DNA from: Bailinhaonella thermotolerans
GTDB taxonomy: Bacteria > Actinomycetota > Actinomycetes > Streptosporangiales > Streptosporangiaceae
Assembly (NCBI RefSeq): GCF_003594875.1
Contig: NZ_QZEY01000027.1
Location: forward strand, 20,849 to 84,848
DNA length: 64,000 nt
Direction of reading: 5' to 3'
Shown: positions 59,101 through 64,000 of the stretch, piece after piece
Layout of the letters: each line of letters opens with the position of its first letter
Position numbering within the stretch: the first letter of the stretch is position 1
Made by a program: the position numbers and the translations under genes
Notes under the pieces: generated by a model
The model's input: the letters and a program-made list of their open reading frames with translations, nothing else
Databases searched by the model: none
Told to the model about the DNA's origin: nothing

Positions 59101-59233
59101 GTTCACCGCCGACACCAGCACCGACATCTTCGGCAGCTTCACCCGCAACCGGACCAACACCGGGGTCGAGGTCCGCATCGCCTCCAACGTCAATGCCGCC
59201 ATCTTCGCCAACATCTGGGCCTACCGCGTGTGA
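56159..59233 (+). CDS. Large phage tail protein, copy 2 (1024 aa)
   Basis: Paralogue of 51127-53949 over most of its length: Gp37-like N-terminus (VAYAPNGARQGVLAHP, GYAWMLRKNVLYG, DWRMSGRILQAY), two FN3 domains, and a longer beta-helical zone with at least eight TA(D/A)KIAA(N/G)xIT repeats (about 610-790), then a distinct C-terminal domain. The differing C-termini suggest the two proteins bind different receptors. ATG 56159. Confidence 0.85.
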   Translation: MPPELIRAGSAPPFGMRLVAYAPNGARQGVLAHPTKIEAAFPLNDVSSLSFSYPAHAPGAEVLAAPCEVGLEYAVAGGAWIEPPGGRFLLIRRQADHADPAGEQRYSCPGYAWMLRKNVLYGGPSLVEGKRAFSAVPAGAIVRTITTEGQSRGALPGLSTDFTASADSAGQPWGQLLTLAVEPGTPLLTLLLNLSEQGLIDWRMSGRILQAYKPDTVMAADKASGAAVVDLRLGRDITEAPVESTLEDLASAVLVTGEAGLRLEVTNPAAATPWGRWETAQSQGGVSDTGTARLLGQTALGRVAAARTQLTRALTPYGARWLPLADYAPGDFVLAPGPDASLQRVRVRQITVSADEDGVIGGNALLGDRFLERDIKLARQAQRIIAGGTGTGGSGGQPAPEGPARVPAAPAGLVIDPQAYLDEHGYARGQITATWSAVTADVTGTALDIDGYELWSRINVAGQVWLRIAAIDGGDTTATYSPLVVGETYAFKVRATSRGTPGQFSAQVVTVIPDDATPPPVPSTPQLSTRLGVIHVAWDGLAAGGTPMPADFERLLVQMQDPLAPGWAQVGDLQTKGSLVIPGQPYHAPREIRFVAVDRSGNASAPSAAATVSTQPLVNADIIGQIIAGANIAPESITGGHILAGAVGGAHLAPASITGNKIVAGTITGGLIAALAIAADKIAANAITADKIDVGAVRASHIQSDAVTADKIAANAITTGKIAADAVTAAKIAAGTITASHVGADQITATHLAANAVQAASITAGAVTAAKIAAGAVNADKLAATITLSSRIVAGSPSGARVELSDSGLEAVNSSGQNTVTITTGGQVDIVGRITSSTSTSGKRLVVNPLIGADPEIRMYETASSYHYWTSYVTGAGMQFGSTTISSRKAVLDMSAGGFAMYSALNDQVNGGNISGTSSSARLDSTGGATVETSGAWLRLRGRFQVSDANTAVVGFALSLGAGIGWSITFGVNLAGTPAVQFTADTSTDIFGSFTRNRTNTGVEVRIASNVNAAIFANIWAYRV

Positions 59234-59268
59234 GTGCGCACCCGCCAGCCGAGCAGGAGGGAGGGTGC

Positions 59269-59871
59269 GTGGCCGTCCACTGGAACATCGTGAGCGTGAC
59301 CGCACGCACGGACGCGGCCGAGCAGCCGTGGTGGGAGGTCGTCTGTGAGGTGCCGCCCGAGATCATGGCGGGGGGACTGCTGCCCTGCCTGTTCCCCGCG
59401 ATCGCGATCGAAGGATACGCCGGCCAGCTTGGGCTGACCGATGTCTCGGTGCTCGTGGACGTGCTGGTCCACATGCCGATGCTGCGCGTGCACCAGGCGG
59501 CCGGTGAGCTCCCGCTGGTGTTCCCGACCCGGGTCAGCGAAGAGGCGGCGCGCGAGGCGCTGCTCGGCCTGGTGGCTCAGGTGAAGTCGCTGCACGACGG
59601 CGGCGTCGTGCAGCATGCTTCGGCGCTGCGCGACCCGGACGCGCCGAGCGATCTTCTGGCCCCGATCCGCCAGACCGTCCTGGTCCTGGACCACGTCGCC
59701 GATCGGCAGTTCCTCTCCGACCTGGAACGGCTGGAACACGGTGTCGTCCAAGAGCGCATCAGCTACGTCAACGGCGTCACGCCCGACTCCTACGGCGCCG
59801 CGCTGCGAGCGCTCCACGGCACCGCGCCGCTGGCCGCACCGGGGTCAGGACGAGCACGGGCGCAGCCGTGA
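59269..59871 (+). CDS. Tail-associated protein, paralogue of 55490 (200 aa)
   Basis: GTG 59269 has an excellent GGAGGGAGGG site; a GTG at 59230 overlapping the tail gene's stop is the alternative. Shares the PPEIMAGGLLPCLFPxxAIxxYAxQLGL core with 55490-56002. The C-terminal half is helical. It follows the second tail gene as 55490 precedes it. Confidence 0.65.
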   Translation: MAVHWNIVSVTARTDAAEQPWWEVVCEVPPEIMAGGLLPCLFPAIAIEGYAGQLGLTDVSVLVDVLVHMPMLRVHQAAGELPLVFPTRVSEEAAREALLGLVAQVKSLHDGGVVQHASALRDPDAPSDLLAPIRQTVLVLDHVADRQFLSDLERLEHGVVQERISYVNGVTPDSYGAALRALHGTAPLAAPGSGRARAQP

Positions 59872-60242
59872 CCGGCCCGGAGCTGCTGCAGCTGTTCGCG
59901 GCCGCCGCCACGGTGGCCGGCGGCCTGGCCCTGCTGGTGCTGCTCGGCCGGATGGTGGTGTGGGCGTGGCGCTTCCTGCGCCGGGTCGGCCACTTCCTCG
60001 ACGACTGGCAGGGCGAGCAGCCCAGGCCGGGGGTGCCGGCCCGGCCGGGCATCCCCGAGCGGCTCGCGTCGGTGGAGGCGCGGATGGCGGGGGTGGAGGC
60101 GCGGATGGCCGCGCTGGAGGTCGAGCTCAGCCATGACGGCGGCGCCACGCTGCGGGACGCGGTGGGCCGAGTGGAGGACGGCGTGGCGCGGGTGGAGGAC
60201 GGGCTGCGCGCGCACATCGACCAGCACCGGGAGGAGCCGTGA
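59868..60242 (+). CDS. Holin-like membrane/coiled-coil protein (124 aa)
   Basis: An N-terminal transmembrane helix (LLQLFAAAATVAGGLALLVLLGRMVVWAW, about 5-33) is followed by a Pro-rich linker and a C-terminal coiled coil with repeats (VEARMAGVEARMAALEVEL, VEDGVARVEDGL). Small membrane proteins of this plan precede the endolysin in many actinophages. A role in lysis is inferred from position. Confidence 0.65.
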   Translation: MTGPELLQLFAAAATVAGGLALLVLLGRMVVWAWRFLRRVGHFLDDWQGEQPRPGVPARPGIPERLASVEARMAGVEARMAALEVELSHDGGATLRDAVGRVEDGVARVEDGLRAHIDQHREEP

Positions 60243-60346
60243 GCGGCGAGCACGACCCACGCGCCCGGGCGGCGGTGTGGTGGCTGCTGGGGCTGTGGGT
60301 GCTGGTGGAGCTGGCAATGATCGGCTGGGCCGTGTGGCGGTCCTGA
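60239..60346 (+). CDS. Very small membrane protein (35 aa)
   Basis: GTG 60239 overlaps the preceding stop (GTGA); the product is a single Trp/Leu-rich transmembrane helix (VWWLLGLWVLVELAMIGWAVW). It lies between the holin-like gene and the endolysin, so it may be a second holin component or a lysis regulator. Confidence 0.55.
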   Translation: MSGEHDPRARAAVWWLLGLWVLVELAMIGWAVWRS

Positions 60347-60360
60347 CGCTGGGGGGACGC

Positions 60361-61161
60361 ATGGTCAAGATCGTCACGCGGGAACAGTGGCAGGCGGCGC
60401 GGCCCGCGCGCACTCCCACGCGCATCACCCGCACCAAAGGGGTCAAGATCCACTACACCGGGTCCTACGTCAACCCCAAGATCGTCACCGATCACGGGAT
60501 CTGCCTGAAGCTCACCCGCGACATCCAGCGCATGCACATGGCGGGCGGGCGCGGAGAGAAGTACATCGACATCGGCTACAACCTGCTGGCCTGCCCCCAC
60601 CGCTATGTGATCATGGGGCGGGGGCTCGGGGTGATCCCGGCCGCCAACGGCGCCGGGCTCAACGACGACCACTACGCCATCTGCGCGCTGGTCGGCTCCT
60701 CCGGCGCGGTCGCCCCCTCCGACGAGCTGCTGCACGCCCTGTGCGACGGGATCGAGCTGCTGCGAACCAAGGCCGGAGCCGGCCGCGAGGTCAAGGGTCA
60801 CCGCGACGGGTACGCCACCAGCTGCCCCGGCGGCCCCCTGTACGCCTGGGTCCGGCGGGGCGCGCCGCGGCCGGGCGCGCCGGCCGGCAAGACGCCCAAG
60901 CCGGTGCCCATGCCCGACGGGGTGCCGTCCTTCGTGCGCACGCTGCGGCTGGTCCGGCCGTACCTGCGCGGGCCGGACGTGCGGATGTGGCAGGAGCGGC
61001 TGGTCCGGCGCGGCTGGCGCCTGGACGTCGACGGCGTCTATGGCCCCCAGTCCGCCGGGGTGTGCGAGGCGTTCCAGTCCGCCGTGGGGCTGCTGGCCAC
61101 CGGCGAGGTGGACGAGCTCACCTGGCGGACCACGTGGACGTGGCGGCCGCCCCAACGCTGA
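60361..61161 (+). CDS. Endolysin: N-acetylmuramoyl-L-alanine amidase with peptidoglycan-binding domain
   Basis: Residues 1-175 match an Amidase_2/PGRP domain (REQW, KIHYTG, IGYNLLAC, GHRDGYATSCPG) with zinc-binding His and Cys residues. A Pro-rich linker precedes a PG_binding_1 domain (GPDVRMWQERLVRRGW..VDGVYGPQSAGVCEAFQSAVGL, about 195-260). It cleaves the host wall at lysis. ATG 60361 is preceded by GGGGGACGC. 266 aa is a normal length. Confidence 0.9.
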   Translation: MVKIVTREQWQAARPARTPTRITRTKGVKIHYTGSYVNPKIVTDHGICLKLTRDIQRMHMAGGRGEKYIDIGYNLLACPHRYVIMGRGLGVIPAANGAGLNDDHYAICALVGSSGAVAPSDELLHALCDGIELLRTKAGAGREVKGHRDGYATSCPGGPLYAWVRRGAPRPGAPAGKTPKPVPMPDGVPSFVRTLRLVRPYLRGPDVRMWQERLVRRGWRLDVDGVYGPQSAGVCEAFQSAVGLLATGEVDELTWRTTWTWRPPQR

Positions 61162-61165
61162 TACC

Positions 61166-61185
61166 CGCACGCGCGGGCGCGTGCG
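61166..61185. repeat. Dispersed hairpin, copy 13
   Basis: CGCACGC (61166-61172), loop GCGGGC, GCGTGCG (61179-61185), five bases after the endolysin stop and followed by CTCTTTT, so here it resembles a true terminator. Confidence 0.85.
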
Positions 61186-61204
61186 CTCTTTTGCTGGAGG
61201 TCCT

Positions 61205-61453
61205 GTGGTCAGTTTCTCCGTACGCCAGCCGCTGCTGCTGCGCGGCGCCATCGCCCTGGCCATCATCGGCGTGGTGCGGATCGCGATCGCGCTCGGCCTC
61301 ATCCCGCCGCAGTGGGATCTGGATGAGGCCCGCGTCGAGCAGGTCATCGACATGGTCATCGTGGGCTGGGCGTGGTTGTCGGCCCGGGCCAAGGTGACGC
61401 CGGTCGCCGATCCGCGCACCGACGACGGCCGGCCGCTGATGCCGCTGCGCTAG
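61205..61453 (+). CDS. Small phage membrane protein (82 aa), possible holin
   Basis: GTG 61205 behind GCTGGAGG. An N-terminal hydrophobic helix (LLLRGAIALAIIGVVRIAIALGLIP) and a second, weaker one (VEQVIDMVIVGWAWL) with a charged tail. Many actinophages encode such a protein directly after the endolysin. Two-TM holin is the best guess. Confidence 0.65.
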   Translation: MVSFSVRQPLLLRGAIALAIIGVVRIAIALGLIPPQWDLDEARVEQVIDMVIVGWAWLSARAKVTPVADPRTDDGRPLMPLR

Positions 61454-61555
61454 CTCGCGTCGCGTCGCCGAAATGTCCGAGCCGCCCTCTAGGGTGGCCT
61501 GGTATGGCGGTCCCGCACGGGGCCGAGGATCACAACGAGCACGGATATGTCGCCA

Positions 61556-61592
61556 CGCCCGCCTGCCCCCGGTTTCCGGGGGCGGGCGGGCG
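61556..61592 (+). terminator. 17-bp terminator hairpin at end of structural operon
   Basis: CGCCCGCCTGCCCCCGG (61556-61572) pairs with 61576-61592 (one G-T pair), loop TTT, followed by TTGTC. It marks the end of the rightward phage operon. Confidence 0.85.
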
Positions 61593-61645
61593 TTGTCGTG
61601 TTGTCCGGCCCCCACCCCGGACGATCCGGGGCGGGGGCTCGTCGT

Positions 61646-62233
61646 TCAGCGGTCGGCGAGCAGCGGCTTGCCGTGGCTGGGGCCGGGTTCCGGCTCGCCC
61701 GGCTCCTCGCCTCCGCCGCCGCGTCGGCACCAGGGACACCAGGGCCGCAGCCGCTGGTGGATCTGGCTCACCAGGCCCAGCACGGCGATCGGCCCGACCA
61801 GCATGCCCAGCGCGATGCGCCCGCTGACCTCCACCGGCACCCCGGCGGCCCGCCCGCCGAATGCGACCGCCAGGCTGGCCGCCCACAGGGCCGTCAGGCC
61901 GGCGAGGAGCCGTCCCGAGCGGGGCAGGCGGTGCCAGGTGCGCAGGGCGTACCGGTTGCGGGCGATCTGGGCCTGGGTGTCCAGCGGCAGGGCCCGGGTG
62001 CACCAGTCGCAGTAGCGGCGGGCGTGCACCTGCTCGGCGCCGAGGCCGGCCACCATGCTGACCAGCATCGGCCAGGCCACCACTGCGTGCACGGGCACCC
62101 CGGCCAGGGCCAGGCACGCGACGACGCCGTACACGGCGAGGCCGCAGCGGCCGTACAGGTGACCGTAGCCGACGATGAGCGGGAGCAGGGCGGCGGGCAG
62201 TCGGGGATGCGGGCGGGGATGCGGGCGGGGCAT
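61646..62233 (-). CDS. Membrane protein with C-terminal CPWC motif (195 aa)
   Basis: Four hydrophobic helices (LLPLIVGYGHLYGRCGLAV.., VACLALAGVPVHAVVAWPMLV, LLAGLTALWAASLAVAF, IALGMLVGPIAVLGLVS) and two Cys pairs (CDWC, CPWC) in cytoplasmic or extracytoplasmic loops. ATG 62233 after GGAGACCC. Unknown function; pairs with 62304-62762, which has a similar layout. Confidence 0.65.
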   Translation of the reverse strand: MPRPHPRPHPRLPAALLPLIVGYGHLYGRCGLAVYGVVACLALAGVPVHAVVAWPMLVSMVAGLGAEQVHARRYCDWCTRALPLDTQAQIARNRYALRTWHRLPRSGRLLAGLTALWAASLAVAFGGRAAGVPVEVSGRIALGMLVGPIAVLGLVSQIHQRLRPWCPWCRRGGGGEEPGEPEPGPSHGKPLLADR

Positions 62234-62303
62234 GGGTCTCCGTTCCAAGGGGGGTCGTTAACGGGGTGTCGGTAAGACTGGTGGCACCAGATACACGCGA
62301 TGG

Positions 62304-62762
62304 TTAACGCCGGGGCTGGTTGAGGTGGCGACGGCAGCCGGGGCAGCTGGGCGCGTGCCGCCGATGCGCGGTCCAGGCCGCAGGCAGCACCGCGAGCGGG
62401 AGCAGCGCGGCGCCGAACAGCCAGAGCCGGATGGCCCACGGCGGTTGCGGCAGGAGCACCTCGGCCGCGCTGATGAGCACCAGCGAGGCGACGAAGCCGG
62501 CCGGGATCAGCAGCACCCGCGCCAGCGTGGAGTCCGGCAGCAGGTGCCCCACCTCCAGGAGCAGCGGGTGCGGACGGGGCGAGTCGTCGGGCGGCAGGGG
62601 CGGGGCGGCGAGTTCGACCAGCCCGCTCAGGTACGCCATCGCCAGGGCCAGCTGGGGCAGCGCGCGGCTCAGCGCGAGCCCGGCCTCGTCCCACGCGAGG
62701 ACCGCGATCACGGTGAGGACGGTCAGGCGGCGGCAGCCGCTGACCAGATGACAGATGTGCAT
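62304..62762 (-). CDS. Membrane protein with C-terminal CPGC motif (152 aa)
   Basis: Hydrophobic helices (LTVLTVIAVLAW, ALAMAYLSGLVELA, VLLIPAGFVASLVLISAAEVLL, LWLFGAALLPLAVLPAAW) and a C-terminal HAPSCPGCRRHL knuckle. Same plan as the neighbour, suggesting a duplicated or cooperating pair. Unknown function. Confidence 0.65.
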   Translation of the reverse strand: MHICHLVSGCRRLTVLTVIAVLAWDEAGLALSRALPQLALAMAYLSGLVELAAPPLPPDDSPRPHPLLLEVGHLLPDSTLARVLLIPAGFVASLVLISAAEVLLPQPPWAIRLWLFGAALLPLAVLPAAWTAHRRHAPSCPGCRRHLNQPRR

Positions 62763-62883
62763 GATGTCAGGCCAGTCCCCCAGGGGGACGGCCCGGCCGC
62801 GCCCAGCGCACACCAGTGTGCCCGCATCACCGCCGCGGCGGATAGGGATCGCGCGGATCCGGACGGCTTCGGAGGGGTTCGCA

Positions 62884-62913
62884 CGGGTCCGGACGGGTCC
62901 GGACGGGTCCGGA
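62884..62913. repeat. Tandem repeat, three copies of CGGGTCCGGA
   Basis: Three exact 10-bp units (62884-62893, 62894-62903, 62904-62913) plus degenerate copies on both sides, in the gap between the methyltransferase and the membrane-protein genes. Spacing of 10 bp (one helical turn) could allow cooperative protein binding. Confidence 0.6.
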
Positions 62914-62973
62914 CGGATTCGCCCGCCGGCGGGCGCGCGTGCCGGCGGGCGGGAAGGGATCGGGCGGAGCCGG

Positions 62974-63789
62974 TTACCAGGGCTTGCGGGCGACCCCGCC
63001 CAAGATGCCGTGGTAACCGTCGGCCATCTGGGCGGTCTCGGTGCCGTCGGGACGCCATTCGGGCAGCGGCACCAGGCCGGGGTCCAGCAGCTCGAAGTCG
63101 CCGAAGTAGGCCATCAGCTCGTCCCGGGTGCGAAAGCGCACGCTGCCGACCTGCTCTTGGCCGATGCGCTCCATCTCCGACAACTTGGCGTGGACCTCGG
63201 GCATGTCAGGGCCGGGGGTGTGGAAGTTGGACATGGCCAGATAGCTGCCGGGGGCCAGCTCCGTGCGCAGGTAGGCGGCCACGTCATGCGGGCGTTCGTT
63301 GTCGTTGAAGTGGTGCAGGATGCCGAACATCAGCAGCGCCACCGGGCGGCGGAAGTCGATGAAGCCGGCCACGTCGGGGTGGTGCACGACCTCCTCAGGC
63401 CGGCGCACATCGGCGGTGACGATGCGCGTGCTGCCGTTGTCGGCCAGCAGCGCCCGGCCGTGGGCGAGCACGACGGGGTCGTAGTCGACGTAGACGACGC
63501 GGGCTTCGGGGGCGATCGCCTGGGCGACCTGGTGCACGTTCTGCTCGGTGGGCAGGCCCGAGCCGAGGTCGAAGAACTGGCGGATCCCTGACTGGGCCAG
63601 GTAACGGACGACGCGGCCGAGGAACTCCCGGTTGGCGCGCGCCATCTGGGGTGCGTCGGGCAGCACCTTGTTGCTCGCCTCGACGATGGCCCGGTCCACG
63701 GCGTAGTTGTTCTTGCCGTCGAGCCAGTAGTCATAGACGCGGGCGACGTTGGGGACCGTCGGGTTGACGCCGGGGGGGACCTTCTCCAT
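62974..63789 (-). CDS. SAM-dependent methyltransferase (PF04672/DUF574-like)
   Basis: The 271-aa protein has NVARVYDYWLDGKNNYAVDR, FFDLGSGLPTEQNVHQ (motif I), VVYVDYDPVVLAHG (motif II), ADVRRPEEV and LLMFGILHHFND, the ordered motifs of the S-adenosylmethionine-dependent methyltransferase family abundant in Streptomyces-like genomes, often near DUF5753/DUF397 genes. Substrate unknown. No phage homologue is recalled, so the right edge may be host-like cargo. Confidence 0.85.
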   Translation of the reverse strand: MEKVPPGVNPTVPNVARVYDYWLDGKNNYAVDRAIVEASNKVLPDAPQMARANREFLGRVVRYLAQSGIRQFFDLGSGLPTEQNVHQVAQAIAPEARVVYVDYDPVVLAHGRALLADNGSTRIVTADVRRPEEVVHHPDVAGFIDFRRPVALLMFGILHHFNDNERPHDVAAYLRTELAPGSYLAMSNFHTPGPDMPEVHAKLSEMERIGQEQVGSVRFRTRDELMAYFGDFELLDPGLVPLPEWRPDGTETAQMADGYHGILGGVARKPW

Positions 63790-64000
63790 TACGGCTCCGC
63801 ACGGGGGTCGGGGGTCACGTTGTGCGGATCTTATGGCGGCCTGCGCCGCTTTCGCGGCGGTTTGCCGGGGCGTACGGCGCGTGTCGCCGACGTCGCGGGC
63901 GGCGGCCGTGGGGGAGGGTGGGGCGGGGGTGCGGGGTGGGCCGGATCGGTCTCGGCGTGTCGCGCGCGGCAGCGCGGTGAGCTGCGATGCAAAAAAAGTC
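63790..64000. other. Right end, upstream of methyltransferase
   Basis: No gene seen. It must hold the leftward promoter of the methyltransferase. It contains GCCGCTTTCGCGGC (63,848-63,861), a palindrome-like copy of the CGCTTTCGCG word from the left end, and closes with an A-run. The window cuts off here. Confidence 0.4.

Noticed and set aside
59296..59315. CGCACGCACGGACGCGGCCG as another dispersed hairpin copy
   Set aside because: The left arm matches but the right arm has two mismatches and no stem forms.
62884..62913. Tandem 10-bp repeats as a minisatellite of biological role
   Set aside because: Listed as a repeat only; three units are too few to claim function.
1..64000. CRISPR arrays, transposases, rRNA and integrase genes
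   Set aside because: None seen; the repeats found are palindromic operator-, parS- or iteron-like, and no DDE, tyrosine or serine recombinase motifs were recognised.

Overview
The window is high-GC DNA (clearly around 70% by eye). GTG starts, 4-bp ATGA/GTGA gene overlaps, two helix-turn-helix DUF5753/DUF397 gene pairs, an RsbW-like ATPase and a PF04672-type methyltransferase point to a filamentous actinobacterium (Streptosporangiales/Streptomycetales type; the genus cannot be fixed from sequence alone). It carries both plasmid and phage genes, so the best reading is a phage-plasmid or a large prophage-derived element that is partly decayed. No tRNA, rRNA, CRISPR array, transposase or integrase gene was found.

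Layout. 0.2-3.6 kb: small zinc-ribbon and hypothetical genes. 3.6-6.1 kb: a partition locus (four 18-bp parS-like palindromes, ParB-like and ParA genes, and a ribbon-helix-helix-like gene). 6.4-12.4 kb: a rightward operon of small hypotheticals, with zinc-ribbon pairs and three tandem DUF6197-like genes. 12.4-17.8 kb: regulatory block (ATPase, two DUF5753/DUF397 pairs, a repressor/excisionase-like divergent switch with operator-like repeats). 17.9-25.9 kb: early DNA-metabolism operon (RecB/Cas4-like PD-(D/E)XK nuclease, phiC31 gp3-like recombination directionality protein, RuvC-like resolvase, SLOG/DUF2493, winged-helix protein). 25.9-29.5 kb: structured non-coding DNA with strong hairpins and a seven-copy TGCTGGC array, interleaved with hypotheticals. 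29.6-30.5 kb: a second HTH/ParA-like pair. 30.7-38.8 kb: a leftward accessory island of mostly unknown genes with several paralogous groups. 39.3-41.1 kb: HAD phosphatase, HpcH/HpaI aldolase and a small gene. 41.1-50 kb: phage packaging/head genes (D12 adenine methylase, ParB-like nuclease, small and large terminase, virion-like proteins, portal). 49.9-55.5 kb: non-structural insertions (Ro60/TROVE fragment, FxSxx-COOH peptide, NYN-RNase/cold-shock fusion) around the first of two large tail proteins. 55.5-61.5 kb: second tail protein, tail accessory genes, membrane proteins and an amidase endolysin. 61.6-64 kb: two membrane proteins and a methyltransferase.

Most striking features: (1) a portal gene and a Ro60 gene, both truncated, meet out of frame at a 12-bp palindrome near 49,785, and no capsid, tail-tube or tape-measure gene was recognised, so a large deletion or a misassembly is likely; (2) an orphan FxSxx-COOH peptide gene lies in the structural region with no radical-SAM partner; (3) at least 13 dispersed copies of one inverted repeat, CGCACGC-N6-GCGTGCG, mark gene junctions over 55 kb; (4) an NYN RNase fused to a cold-shock-like domain sits close to the Ro60 fragment.
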